Source: Lachnospiraceae bacterium (GTDB taxonomy: Bacteria > Bacillota > Clostridia > Lachnospirales > Lachnospiraceae). From it: a DNA stretch of 64,000 nucleotides. The translations under genes were made by a program, and so were the position numbers. The notes under the pieces were generated by a model, which did no database searches, was not told where the DNA came from, and was given only the letters and a program-made list of their open reading frames with translations. This document shows, in pieces, positions 53,114 to 61,987 of the stretch. Where the stretch lies: assembly GCA_017621815.1 (NCBI GenBank), contig JAGASK010000018.1, forward strand, positions 49,755-113,754. The letters are read 5' to 3'. Each line of letters opens with the position of its first letter. Positions within the stretch are counted from its first letter, which is position 1.

Positions 53114-54352
53114 TTAAACTAACACTCCCACACATTGGTATTCCATAAATTCCATCTGCAGCTGGGAAAGTATATATCTTATCTGTGACTCATATAAATA
53201 GTCCGCCCTTTGTTGTTCTTCTTTACGGAATTTAAAGACCAGCATACTTCTTTTATCACTGCTAAAAACCTGTACACCAGCAAAACCATTCATGTCCCCT
53301 GTTAAATACCCGCTTTTTGCTTTCTCCGAAATTTCAAAATCAATATTATCTATTCTGTAACTGCCTGACATTTCCTCTATCTTTCTTCGCAACTCCATGG
53401 GCGTCTGCAAGAAATTTCCCGCCTGATATAAATATCTTCCTGCCAGATTGTCTTTTCTCTTATTGGACAAAACAGCATAGCCGTATCCAAAGGAATTCAC
53501 CGGAGTTTCCTGATGCAGCCTGTAAACAGATACATCTTGCAAAATGTCCTGCTTTGTTTTCAGCAGTACCCTGTTTCTTTCATAGCGGATAGAAAGAATA
53601 TCTTCTTTTGCTTCCACCAGATAACCGTCTTCCTCTGCTCTATCATCAGGAAGATAAAAGATATGCTCATAAAACACCTCATCAATGCAAGGCACTCTGA
53701 ACTCCCGGGAATTGACCGCTTCTTTTTGTATATTCCAAAGGGGCATCATTCCTGTCTTCACATACTCTTCCCACTTGCCCCATTGAAAATGAATCCTGCT
53801 GCCCGAGGATAACTCCTCCACCGGCACTGCCTCAAAAAAACGCTCCAAATGCCCCATATGTACGGTCTGCCATGGAATATGATTATTTGCAAAAAGCGCA
53901 TACAGCTTTTTTACCGCTTCTTCATACCTGCAAACCTTTCGTATCTGAAACCGGATGCTTTTTCCGCTTTCTTCTTCAATCCCTTCTATCATTTCCTGCC
54001 GGAAAAAATCAATGCGTTTCTCCTCCTCCGCCATAAAATAAAAGGAGTCGTATTCCTGCTGTCTGCTGCCTTTTATATCTTCTTTACAGACAGGGAACCA
54101 GAAGCTGTTTATGGGGTCAAAATCCTTCTTCTCAATTATGGTCATATAAGTCCCAAATCTTTTCCCCGGTACATCCAGCTCCCTTAAAATCCGCTGCTCT
54201 AAAGCTTCATACTTTTCTTCTGTCTGCCTGAAAATTCTGCCAAGACCATCAAGAAGAATCTCCCTGGCATATTTTCTTTCATCCAGGTCATCAATTTCCT
54301 TCAAACGCTTTTGAATATAGTTTTCATAATCAAACATTTTTTCTTCATTCAT
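53114..54352 (-). CDS. Type VI-like cluster protein of unknown function, 412 aa
   Basis: A soluble protein whose start overlaps the PP2C-TPR gene by 8 bases, so the two are translationally coupled. The N-terminal ~70 residues are a charged helix (ENYIQKRLKEIDDLDERKYA), and the rest is mixed (HLERFFEAVPVEELSSGSRI, GYLTGDMNGFAGVQVFSSDK). I cannot assign a family. A structural or baseplate role is possible given the cluster, but no motif proves it. Confidence 0.7.
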   Translation of the reverse strand: MNEEKMFDYENYIQKRLKEIDDLDERKYAREILLDGLGRIFRQTEEKYEALEQRILRELDVPGKRFGTYMTIIEKKDFDPINSFWFPVCKEDIKGSRQQEYDSFYFMAEEEKRIDFFRQEMIEGIEEESGKSIRFQIRKVCRYEEAVKKLYALFANNHIPWQTVHMGHLERFFEAVPVEELSSGSRIHFQWGKWEEYVKTGMMPLWNIQKEAVNSREFRVPCIDEVFYEHIFYLPDDRAEEDGYLVEAKEDILSIRYERNRVLLKTKQDILQDVSVYRLHQETPVNSFGYGYAVLSNKRKDNLAGRYLYQAGNFLQTPMELRRKIEEMSGSYRIDNIDFEISEKAKSGYLTGDMNGFAGVQVFSSDKRSMLVFKFRKEEQQRADYLYESQIRYILSQLQMEFMEYQCVGVLV

Positions 54353-56165
54353 TTAATTCATTCCCACTTACAGTACTACCGGCATTCTCTGCCGCTTCCT
54401 TTGCCTGCTCTTTTTCTTCCCGGGCTATTTTAGTATCAACGATATCTATATTCCCCTGAAGCTCATTGGCCTTATTGTCTTTTCCAAGTTCAGTATAAAT
54501 TGCTTTGGCATACTGATACTGCATCTTTGCCTGCTCATAATCCTTTTCTTCCGCAAACAGCCTTGCCTGCTCTTCCAATACCTTGGCCTCTTCCACCCTG
54601 GCTTCCACTTCTTCCTGCTTTTCATTCAGTGCCACGATTTTTTTATTTAAAAATGCAATTTGAACCGTATCTTCCAACCCGGTGTATTTCTCCAGGGCAA
54701 TCAGATAAAATACCATAGCGCCTTCATAATCGCCCTGCCCATAGGTTTCATCTCCCTGCTTCACAAGTTCTGCCGCAGTGACTTCCGCCGCTGCCTGCTG
54801 GGCATTCTTCTCTTCCGCTTCTTCTTTTGCAGCGCTCCATTCTTCATACAAAGCGTCAAGTGCATCCAGTGCCTGCTGCTTTCCCTCCTCGAAATAAATG
54901 GATGATGCCTTTTTCTTTGCTTCCAGATATTTTGCCTCTGCCAGTTCATAATTGGCATGTATAAGGAGACTGTCACCCAGGCTGATGCTGTCAAATACCT
55001 GTTCATATTCATTAATCTGCGAAAGCCTGTCCTCTATATAATAAAGTCCCGCATTATCCGCATATCTGACTCTTGCCCTGGCTTTCAGATATGCCTCTTT
55101 CGCTTCCGTATAATCCCCTTCCTCATAAGAATCGTCTGCGCTTATCACTGCCTCAAGGCAAATCAGATAAGAATGATACTTCTCCTCCATCTCCTTATCC
55201 CGAAGCTTATTCGCTGTTTCCAGCACTTTTTCACACTCTTCCTTTGCCCGGATAAAATTATTATCTTCTATGTAGATTTCCATATTGGCAATATATTGCT
55301 CCATATCTTCTGTCTTCTGCGCCCTGTCTCTGCGGAGCAAAAAGATAACCAGTGCAATAATCAGCACTGCAGCAACAATTACAAGGGAAATAATAACAAT
55401 TTTTTTAATTCGCTTTTTTCGATTGGGGTCAATAAACACTTTGTCAACATAGATAGCCGCGAAGGTGTAATTGTCAAGATTTTTTGGCTGTCTGGAGAGC
55501 AGAAGGTCTTCCACCTTATCGCATTCCTCCAAAGGCTCGTTTCCTGCCTCCATAAAGACATCCGCAAGCTCACCCTCGTCCACATTTTCCCAGATACCCC
55601 TTGTATAGAGGGTAATGATATCGCCGTTAACCAGCTTGATTTTCTTTGAAATAAAGGGATTAAACCGTTTTCTGCCAAAATAAGAATAAAGATTATTTCT
55701 TTCCTCGTGCTGCGCCACTTTATCTTCCGTAAGCTTATTTTCCTTTACCATATCCTTACTTAAGGACATATCAAAGGAAGCCAGAATATTTCTGCCGTTT
55801 CTGTATAAACGAAAGCGGGTATTCCCTGCATATCCATAGCGACATTTCTCATAATCGGTAACTACCACTGTAACTGAAGCTTTCAGCTTTTCATAGCTTT
55901 TTCCTTTTAAGAGCTCTTCATTTGCACTTTTCAGATAGCTTCTTATCTTTCTTCTGCTGATACCGGGAGAACTTTGAAAGGCATTAATTACTGCCTCGAT
56001 TGCCACTTTTGCACTTTCAGAATTTCTCATATCCGTTATACCGTCTGCAATCACATAGCAGGCAAATTTATCCAGTTCCACAAACCCGAAATAATCATTA
56101 TTCTTTAGTTTACTTCCTGCTTCCGATATGAAAGCAGTTTTAAAGCTGCTGTTATATTTTCTCAT
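54345..56165 (-). CDS. PP2C-like pseudophosphatase - transmembrane - TPR protein
   Basis: A 606-residue protein. Residues 1-~245 are PP2C-like: LKNNDYFGF, CYVIADGITD, ASVTVVVTD, YAGNTRFRLY and DNYTFAAIYVD. The usual SDG metal motif is replaced by LYTRGIWENV, so one metal ligand is absent and catalysis is doubtful. A membrane helix follows (KKIVIISLVIVAAVLIIALV, ~257-276). The C-terminal ~320 residues, probably outside the membrane, carry TPR-like repeats (YEEGDYTEAKEAYLKARA, YGQGDYEGAMVFYLIALE, KDYEQAKMQYQYAKAIYTEL) and end in a Glu/Lys-rich tail. I infer a phosphorylation-linked membrane scaffold for apparatus assembly. Confidence 0.82.
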   Translation of the reverse strand: MRKYNSSFKTAFISEAGSKLKNNDYFGFVELDKFACYVIADGITDMRNSESAKVAIEAVINAFQSSPGISRRKIRSYLKSANEELLKGKSYEKLKASVTVVVTDYEKCRYGYAGNTRFRLYRNGRNILASFDMSLSKDMVKENKLTEDKVAQHEERNNLYSYFGRKRFNPFISKKIKLVNGDIITLYTRGIWENVDEGELADVFMEAGNEPLEECDKVEDLLLSRQPKNLDNYTFAAIYVDKVFIDPNRKKRIKKIVIISLVIVAAVLIIALVIFLLRRDRAQKTEDMEQYIANMEIYIEDNNFIRAKEECEKVLETANKLRDKEMEEKYHSYLICLEAVISADDSYEEGDYTEAKEAYLKARARVRYADNAGLYYIEDRLSQINEYEQVFDSISLGDSLLIHANYELAEAKYLEAKKKASSIYFEEGKQQALDALDALYEEWSAAKEEAEEKNAQQAAAEVTAAELVKQGDETYGQGDYEGAMVFYLIALEKYTGLEDTVQIAFLNKKIVALNEKQEEVEARVEEAKVLEEQARLFAEEKDYEQAKMQYQYAKAIYTELGKDNKANELQGNIDIVDTKIAREEKEQAKEAAENAGSTVSGNELNE

Positions 56166-56170
56166 AATTA

Positions 56171-57001
56171 TTAAACAATACCCTCTACCAGAACAATACT
56201 GGCATTATCCTTTTCCTTCCCGTTTCCTGCATTAATCATTTCTATGATTTCAAAAGCCTTCTGCTGACATTTCTTTTTTCCCGCCAATATATCTTCAATG
56301 GCCTTCCATTCCAATCCCTCATAAAGCCCATCACTCATGAGAACCACAATATCTTTTTCTTTCAAATGAACCGGCGTATCAAAAAATTCTATTTCCCGGA
56401 ATCCATCCTGCCCCAGATAATTGTAAAGCCTTTTATTTTCAAGCAGCTTAAGCGCCTCTTCTCTGGTAATGGCACCTTCCATAAACCTGTCTTCTACCAG
56501 CATATCTATGGTATGTCCGGTGGAAACCGGAATCAGACTGCCCTTGCGGTAAAGCGCAATCTTGACATTCCCTGCTACTGCATAATAAAGACAGTTGTCC
56601 TTTATCAAAACAGCTCCCACACTGGCGCCGCCCCTGCCATCATCCAGCTGTTTTAAAATTTCCCTGTTCACAGCATGAAAAGCCCTGCGAAAAAAATAAG
56701 CAGGATTCTCCGAAGACTGATACTGTGAAAACATATCCTTCATAGTATCTACAGCAATTCTGGAGGACACACGCCCTCCGTAATTCTTCCCGCAGCCGTC
56801 AGCCAGCACAGCCAGAAAACCATCCCTGCCCTGACAGATACCACAGTCATCTTCCTGTACCTGCCTTGTTCCTATGGTCATTGCTTTTCCAACCCGCAGC
56901 CGCTTTCTAACCATTCCCTTTTCCCTGTAAAAGAAACGAATTGCTGCAAACGCCAGAATCAATGCATAAATAATAAAAAGCATCCCCACTTCCACTGTCA
57001 T
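56171..57001 (-). CDS. PP2C-type protein phosphatase, membrane-anchored
   Basis: A 276-residue protein. I chose the ATG at 56999-57001, since GGAGG lies 7 bases upstream; an ATG at 57025 overlaps the FHA gene and has a poorer site. A helix at ~6-23 anchors it. The catalytic PP2C domain is complete: RQVQEDDCGI, LAVLADGCGKNYGG, VLMSDGLYEG and DNASIVLV supply all the metal Asp residues. It should remove phosphate from Ser/Thr of cluster proteins, as PppA does in type VI secretion. No kinase gene is in the window; it would be expected elsewhere in the cluster. Confidence 0.9.
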   Translation of the reverse strand: MTVEVGMLFIIYALILAFAAIRFFYREKGMVRKRLRVGKAMTIGTRQVQEDDCGICQGRDGFLAVLADGCGKNYGGRVSSRIAVDTMKDMFSQYQSSENPAYFFRRAFHAVNREILKQLDDGRGGASVGAVLIKDNCLYYAVAGNVKIALYRKGSLIPVSTGHTIDMLVEDRFMEGAITREEALKLLENKRLYNYLGQDGFREIEFFDTPVHLKEKDIVVLMSDGLYEGLEWKAIEDILAGKKKCQQKAFEIIEMINAGNGKEKDNASIVLVEGIV

Positions 57002-57015
57002 ACTGCTTCCTCCGG

Positions 57016-57528
57016 CTATTCCCATTTAAAATGCTCACCACAGAGAGGAATAAATACAAACTGGCTTTCTCCCATCTCTATTACGTCAAACTGCTGCAAC
57101 GGCGTGGGAACATATACAGCCGCTTCATTCAGGTAAACAATACCGTTGCTGTCTCCGGGCAAAATAACGGTTTTACCCTGCTTATCATCATAAACAATCA
57201 CGCAGTGGTTTCTTCTGGATATTTTGTTATCACCGAGAATCTGGATATCCATATCATCCGCCCTGCCCACAAAGTTCTTCCCGGCAATAATCTTATAATC
57301 CTTTCCTTTTCTTGCTCCTGCCACGCAGACAATCCAGCCGCATACGGGATTTTCCTCATTCAGAAACAGAGCTTCCTCTACTGCAATCTCCGTCTGTCCT
57401 TCTTCCCTGCGGGCTGAAACTGCATTTTTCTCCCTGGTGGCGGTTTCAATATTGCAGTAAGGACAAATTGTTCCGTATCTCCTGCCTGAAAACATATGTC
57501 CGTTCTGACATCTGATTAAATTGCTCAT
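57016..57528 (-). CDS. FHA-domain protein with N-terminal zinc-ribbon-like motif
   Basis: A 170-residue soluble protein. Residues ~1-30 have CQNGHMFSGRRYGTICPYC, a Cys-His-Cys-Cys pattern of a small zinc ribbon. Residues ~75-160 form an FHA domain that binds phosphothreonine: FVGRADDMDIQIL with the GR motif, and KISRRNHCVIVYDDKQGKT with the SxxH-type motif (here SRRNH). It should dock on a phosphorylated partner and may be dephosphorylated by the two neighbouring PP2C proteins' axis. AGAGG precedes the start. Confidence 0.88.
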   Translation of the reverse strand: MSNLIRCQNGHMFSGRRYGTICPYCNIETATREKNAVSARREEGQTEIAVEEALFLNEENPVCGWIVCVAGARKGKDYKIIAGKNFVGRADDMDIQILGDNKISRRNHCVIVYDDKQGKTVILPGDSNGIVYLNEAAVYVPTPLQQFDVIEMGESQFVFIPLCGEHFKWE

Positions 57529-57567
57529 GTTCTACCTCTTTCCTATGCGGCTTCCCACATATTTTTT

Positions 57568-58110
57568 CTAATGTATTTTTATAGGCGCCAGCCCAAGATA
57601 AATCACGTCGTTCTTCTCCACCTTACAGGGCTCCCTGGAAGATACCCGGTATTTTTTTCCCTCTCCGTTCCGCTGCAGCCTTGTTCCGTTTTCACTGTCC
57701 AAATCTTCTATGTACCAGTTTCCGCCGCTGAAATTCATAACAGCATGTTCCCCATCCACAGTTCCTGCATAATCTGTATTTTTCAGATTCACATCCACCT
57801 GATTTTCTTTTTCATCCTTGCCGAAAACAATGGAAGTTTTCCCGTAAATATCCCACACAGCAGTAATATTGCCTTCTTCTCCAAGAAGCAGGATTTCCGA
57901 AATTCCTTTCCTTCCTGATTCATGCACTGCCATCTCACTGCCTTTACTGCTGTCAACAATCGCCAGTATTAAAAACACCATTCCCGTTACTCCAAGAATC
58001 AGCAGGCTTATTTTCTTTTCCGCAGCATTTTCCAGATAGACATAGGATAATATCATGCCTGTAATACAGGATACAAGAATTGCCAGGTCCAATGCGCTTT
58101 TTCGATTCAT
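57568..58110 (-). CDS. FHA-domain membrane protein
   Basis: A 180-residue protein with two N-terminal membrane helices (LAILVSCITGMILSYVYL and ISLLILGVTGMVFLILAI, ~8-51), then a cytoplasmic FHA domain (IVFGKDEKENQVDVNLKN, GTVDGEHAVMNFSGGNWYIE, and DLDSENGTRLQRNG). The SxxH motif appears as DGEH, so phosphopeptide binding may be weak or altered. The GT...N region (NGTRLQRNG) is typical of FHA. AAAGGA precedes the start. It gives a membrane docking point for the phospho-signalling of the cluster. Confidence 0.88.
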   Translation of the reverse strand: MNRKSALDLAILVSCITGMILSYVYLENAAEKKISLLILGVTGMVFLILAIVDSSKGSEMAVHESGRKGISEILLLGEEGNITAVWDIYGKTSIVFGKDEKENQVDVNLKNTDYAGTVDGEHAVMNFSGGNWYIEDLDSENGTRLQRNGEGKKYRVSSREPCKVEKNDVIYLGLAPIKIH

Positions 58111-58185
58111 GAGTTTGTTCCTTTCTGATTACAAATTATTTCATATCCTACATTTGTCTCCGCCTTCATGCCTGGTCTTTATTAA

Positions 58186-58632
58186 TCATATGCATCTTAC
58201 CAACTCAAAGCCTGATGCATTCCGCCAAAGCAGGCTTTCGGCAACATCAAGCCGTATTCTGATTTCCCAGCGCTCTCTGTTTCTGATTCGATAAATCGGT
58301 TCCCGGCACTTTTCGTCTCCTTCTGTTACGACAGGCAGGTAATATGGCCTGCTTTCTTCCTTGCTGACATCAAACAAAACTACGAATAAAAAAGGCAGGG
58401 TACTGTCATACATCTGAAATACATCCAGCACTTCTTTTGATACTAAAAGCAATGGTTCTGTAATAATATCAGGATAAAAAATATCCACGCCCGTTTTCAT
58501 TTCCAGCAGCAGGTATTTGGGAAGTTCCTTATAAGCTTTTCTTGTCAGCTTTCTCACATCCAGTTTTCCGAATAAGGGAGCTGTCTGCAAGGCAGGATTT
58601 CCCTGCTGATTCTTTAACACAAAATATTCCAT
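58186..58632 (-). CDS. Type VI-like cluster protein of unknown function, 148 aa
   Basis: A soluble protein (KAYKELPKYLLLEMKTGVDI, LLLVSKEVLDVFQMYDSTLP) that begins at ATG 58630-58632, with GGGGAG upstream. I chose this over an ATG six codons earlier, which lies within that site. No domain is recognised. It lies between the FHA and VgrG genes in the operon. Confidence 0.65.
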   Translation of the reverse strand: MEYFVLKNQQGNPALQTAPLFGKLDVRKLTRKAYKELPKYLLLEMKTGVDIFYPDIITEPLLLVSKEVLDVFQMYDSTLPFLFVVLFDVSKEESRPYYLPVVTEGDEKCREPIYRIRNRERWEIRIRLDVAESLLWRNASGFELVRCI

Positions 58633-58655
58633 AAGGTCATTTCTCCCCATTCTGT

Positions 58656-59240
58656 TCAGACAGTATCACTGATTCTCCAAAGAATTTCCCCTTCTCCCTG
58701 ATACCTGCCGAAAAAGAGATAGAAATCTTCTGTCTTGTTCATTTTTGTAAATTCCCGGCTTCCTGTAATCTCTTCCGTTACATCCCTGCACAACGCACAG
58801 ACTGCCGCCAGATAATATTCCGCACAGCTAAACCGGACAGCTTCTTCTTCGGCACTGCACAGTCTCGGGAATCTGCCTTTCAGTTCTTTTATGACAAGCT
58901 CCATATCCTCCTCAAAGCATTCAAAAAAATGTGCCGGTCTCCACATCATTTCCACAGGTTTTTCCTCCAGCCAGAATTCCTTTCCCAAAAGGACCAGCTT
59001 AAACTCATAGCTTCCTGTCAAAATGCTGCTGAAAAGATAACATATGCCAAGACTTGCCGCCGGACTTTTTAAACTGCCCCAGCAGGAAAAAAGCTCTGTA
59101 AATACCTTTTGAGTCCCGCTTCTGTTTTCTTTGTTTTCATAGATTTTTTCCAGCCCTCGTATCTGCCTGCCAAACTGCGCTTTTTGAAGTTCATCCGCTG
59201 CACTTAACAATTCCTCTCTTCTCTCAGAAATATAAGCCAT
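58656..59240 (-). CDS. Type VI-like cluster protein of unknown function, 194 aa
   Basis: A soluble, largely helical protein (AYISERREELLSAADELQKA, ELVIKELKGRFPRLCSAEEE) with a terminal REFTKMNKTEDFYLFFGRYQ region. The ATG at 59240 follows GGGAGG. No domain is recognised. It starts 54 bases after the VgrG-like gene. Confidence 0.65.
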   Translation of the reverse strand: MAYISERREELLSAADELQKAQFGRQIRGLEKIYENKENRSGTQKVFTELFSCWGSLKSPAASLGICYLFSSILTGSYEFKLVLLGKEFWLEEKPVEMMWRPAHFFECFEEDMELVIKELKGRFPRLCSAEEEAVRFSCAEYYLAAVCALCRDVTEEITGSREFTKMNKTEDFYLFFGRYQGEGEILWRISDTV

Positions 59241-59294
59241 CCTTTCCTCCCGCTCCATGCAGACATTTTTTCCGGTTTCCTGTACAAGTTTATG

Positions 59295-60695
59295 CTACTG
59301 TACCTTCAGTTCCCCTCCGGTGAACGTAATTCCTTTATTAAGGTCAATGCCGGTTCCTCCCTGCTTTAAGCTGACAGAAGAGGTCCCGGCGATAATAAGC
59401 GACCCTGTATCACTGGAAATAGTCAGGTCCTCAGCTGCCTCCAGCATAACAGAGTGGGCGCTGACAATATGAATGCCCTCTTTGTCCGTCAATTCAATTC
59501 TGGTTCCCTGATTGTTGGTAATCACGATGGTCTCCGGTGTAAAACGCACTTCCTTCTGATATTTGCTTTTTAATGACTTTACATCAGGGTCTTTTCTGTC
59601 TGCGCTGTCTGTTTCCATATGAACGGAACTGGCAACAAAGGCTTCCTTCTCCTCCCCGCCCGGAATGATAAGCCGCACCCTGTCTCCCGGCTCCGGCATA
59701 CAATACCACCCTGTTCCGTCCGGCGTGGAATACACCGTAGCATACGGATACCAGATATTAATTTCCTGCCCTGCATTTTCATCCGCAAGTATGACAGCCT
59801 GCACCTTATCCTCTTTTACCTTCTTTATTACAGCTTCAAGAGCAGCGCCCGTCATTTCTTCCTGCCTGATTTCAGGAACCTCCATTCCCTTCTGAAGCTT
59901 TAAATAGCAATCATGCAGCAGTTCGCCTTTCTCCAAACGGCTTTGAATTTTACAGATAAAAAGTTTTCTCCCATGGATAGTCATATAATCTCCAATCCTG
60001 TGACTGTCCCTGCACTGCACAACATAGATAAGACTGTCTTCTTCCTGAAGGGATAATAATCCGCTGCTTTTCTTTTTCCTGTATTCCTCCAGTTCCTTCT
60101 TCACCGTATATTTCCCATGCTCCGGAAATTCCGCAGGCTCTCCTTTGGGCAGATCATAAGAAAATACTGCTCCTTTCCTTCCTGATTCCGCCACCAGAAA
60201 CTTATGCTTCCTGCTTGCCAGCCTTTTTAAGAACTGCCAGTCGGTTTCATAATACTGCAGCACAAGCTTTCCCTCTGCCTCTTCCAAAGGGCTGTTAAAT
60301 GTCACACTGCTGCCCGGATATTCTGAACAAAGCATCCTGAATATCTGCTCACAGGTAACAGAACTTTCCTGCCAGGAACGAAGGTGCTTTTCTCTGTCCA
60401 AAAGGCAGCTTCCGGTTGTAATCTGAAGGGTCATTTTCTTTTGATGATATCCTGAATCAATGGAAAAATCCGTTATCATTCCATAAAACAGAATTTCTCT
60501 TTCTCCATCCTTTCCCACCTTTTCCAGCTTTTCCCATACCTCTCCCGTAAGATACGCCAGATACTCCTCTTCCATTTCATCCTCTATATATCCGGTAACT
60601 GTGGCTGTTCCATGTTCCCCCACTTCCTCTTTTATCCTGATGTCAAGAATAGAAAGAAAAGTTAATGGCGCAGTATTTAAATGATATTCCTTCAT
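59295..60695 (-). CDS. VgrG-like spike protein 1
   Basis: A 466-residue protein of the gpD/VgrG (gp27-gp5) family. The gp27-like part has the hallmark LQYYETDWQFLKRLASRKHK (~150), preceded by a contact to tube-like rings (RIKEEVGEHGTATVTGYI). A gp5-type OB domain follows (AVILADENAGQEINIWYPYA, WYCMPEPGDRVRLIIPGGEE), and the C terminus has short beta-repeats (DLTISSDTGSLIIAGTSSVS) like a gp5 needle. I chose the ATG at 60693-60695 (AAGGAGG upstream). It overlaps the upstream DUF1795-like gene by the ATGA junction. It should form the trimeric spike that receives PAAR effectors. Confidence 0.88.
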   Translation of the reverse strand: MKEYHLNTAPLTFLSILDIRIKEEVGEHGTATVTGYIEDEMEEEYLAYLTGEVWEKLEKVGKDGEREILFYGMITDFSIDSGYHQKKMTLQITTGSCLLDREKHLRSWQESSVTCEQIFRMLCSEYPGSSVTFNSPLEEAEGKLVLQYYETDWQFLKRLASRKHKFLVAESGRKGAVFSYDLPKGEPAEFPEHGKYTVKKELEEYRKKKSSGLLSLQEEDSLIYVVQCRDSHRIGDYMTIHGRKLFICKIQSRLEKGELLHDCYLKLQKGMEVPEIRQEEMTGAALEAVIKKVKEDKVQAVILADENAGQEINIWYPYATVYSTPDGTGWYCMPEPGDRVRLIIPGGEEKEAFVASSVHMETDSADRKDPDVKSLKSKYQKEVRFTPETIVITNNQGTRIELTDKEGIHIVSAHSVMLEAAEDLTISSDTGSLIIAGTSSVSLKQGGTGIDLNKGITFTGGELKVQ

Positions 60696-61249
60696 TTTGC
60701 CGCCTCCTTCGTTCTTATGGTTTCCAACATTTTTAAAACCCCGGGTTTCCATTTGTCATACTCTTCAAATATGCAGTAAAAGGTTCCTAATATCTTCCCC
60801 TCACCGGCCTGAAACAAAAATAATATGTTATAAACTACCGTTCTGCCTGCAAAGCTCTTGTATTCAAACCATAAAGCTTCCTTTGTTTCCCCCATATCAT
60901 AAAAGACTGTTCTTTCGTCTATCTGTCCTACAAGCTGCTTTATTTTCGCCCTGCTGCAAACCAGGGATTCCTCCGGGGTTTCATCCTCCATCAGCTGAAA
61001 GGTAAATCCTGCCTTCCGGTTCTTGGAAGTAAGTATGACATCCGGGCGTTTTTCTGACCAGAAAATCTCTGATGCCGTCTTGTCATCCGCCTGCTCAACC
61101 CCTTCCGGAAGCTGAAGGGTGAAGCCCAGTCCGAAATCCTGTCTGTTCCCGGTATCTGCTTTCAGTTTCCCATCGGCATTATCTTTGGCAAGCTTCCTTT
61201 TCATCTGAAGCAGCAAAAAATCAAAATCATCATTTTTAATCCGTTCCAT
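60692..61249 (-). CDS. DcrB/DUF1795-like protein 1 (Eag-type chaperone candidate)
   Basis: A 185-residue soluble protein. The core (FGLGFTLQLPEGVEQADDKT, AGFTFQLMEDETPEESLVCS, TVFYDMGETKEALWFEYKSF, and a final ENLYNILF-like strand set) matches the DcrB/DUF1795 fold: the pattern of strands and an F-x-Y-K-S-F region seen in Eag chaperones that shield the membrane helices of PAAR effectors in type VI secretion. The start at 61249 follows GGGAG. It is stop-start coupled (ATGA) to the VgrG-like gene, which supports a loading role. Confidence 0.7.
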   Translation of the reverse strand: MERIKNDDFDFLLLQMKRKLAKDNADGKLKADTGNRQDFGLGFTLQLPEGVEQADDKTASEIFWSEKRPDVILTSKNRKAGFTFQLMEDETPEESLVCSRAKIKQLVGQIDERTVFYDMGETKEALWFEYKSFAGRTVVYNILFLFQAGEGKILGTFYCIFEEYDKWKPGVLKMLETIRTKEAAK

Positions 61250-61263
61250 TTGCATCTCCCGGC

Positions 61264-61773
61264 TTACACTTCCTGGATGGAGGCTAACAGATGACCGGTA
61301 AAAGCGCGCCATTTCACACTTTCTTTCTCCGGATAAGTTAAGGTAAGCAGCGTCATTTTTCCTTTTATTGGAAAAACCGCTTTCATATGCTCTTTCCCCA
61401 TATTATTCATATGCATCATAAACCAGCCAACCGGAATTCCATCGTTTTCATTCAAATACACAGGAGATTTCGGGTACTGCATAAAAAACTCTTTCATCAA
61501 TACATAAATTTGCCATACGGCCTCCTTCGTATCCTCTTTTTTCATTGGTTTATCAAAAAACTGAAGTGTGAGCTGCACTTTTTCTTCTTCATCTTCCAGA
61601 ATGATTTCCGGTCTTTCAAATAAAGGGTAATTTTCTTCCCTTCTTTCCTTTTCCATTTCATGAAATCCCTCCGGCAATTCCAGCATAAGCTGTTTATCCG
61701 GCGATTCCCAGGTAAATACACAGATTGACTCCTGCTCGCTTCGTTGCGCTTCCCTGTCATATATTGTCTTCAT
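61264..61773 (-). CDS. DcrB/DUF1795-like protein 2 (Eag-type chaperone candidate)
   Basis: A 169-residue soluble protein with the same fold pattern (LELPEGFHEMEKERREENYP, FERPEIILEDEEEKVQLTLQ, and VGWFMMHMNNMGKEHMKAVF, KGKMTLLTLTYPEKESVKWR). It is homologous in layout to the next gene and likely a tandem duplicate. AGGAG precedes the ATG at 61773, and the gene overlaps the small 76-residue gene by 17 bases. Two Eag-like genes in tandem would fit two different cargos. Confidence 0.7.
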   Translation of the reverse strand: MKTIYDREAQRSEQESICVFTWESPDKQLMLELPEGFHEMEKERREENYPLFERPEIILEDEEEKVQLTLQFFDKPMKKEDTKEAVWQIYVLMKEFFMQYPKSPVYLNENDGIPVGWFMMHMNNMGKEHMKAVFPIKGKMTLLTLTYPEKESVKWRAFTGHLLASIQEV

Positions 61774-61987
61774 CCCTGTTCTCCTCAAGCTTAAAACTGA
61801 TATGGAAGTCCTTAATTATCTGATTTCTTCTTGAACGTTCTCTCTGCATCTTTTCCTGCTGCACATCAAACGCCCTTTTTTCCAACTCTGAAGCTGCCTG
61901 CATAAGTCCTGCTATTTCGTTCAAACGGTTAATTTTTTCTATTGCGGGGCTTTTACCCACTCCTCCTGTCTTAATGCTTTCACTCAT
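61757..61987 (-). CDS. Small charged helical protein, 76 aa
   Basis: A highly charged helical protein (KSPAIEKINRLNEIAGLMQA, FDVQQEKMQRERSRRNQIIK) likely to form a coiled coil. It overlaps the stop of the large VgrG-like gene by ATGA, so it is translationally coupled. No domain is recognised; a small assembly factor is possible. Confidence 0.7.
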   Translation of the reverse strand: MSESIKTGGVGKSPAIEKINRLNEIAGLMQAASELEKRAFDVQQEKMQRERSRRNQIIKDFHISFKLEENRDEDNI

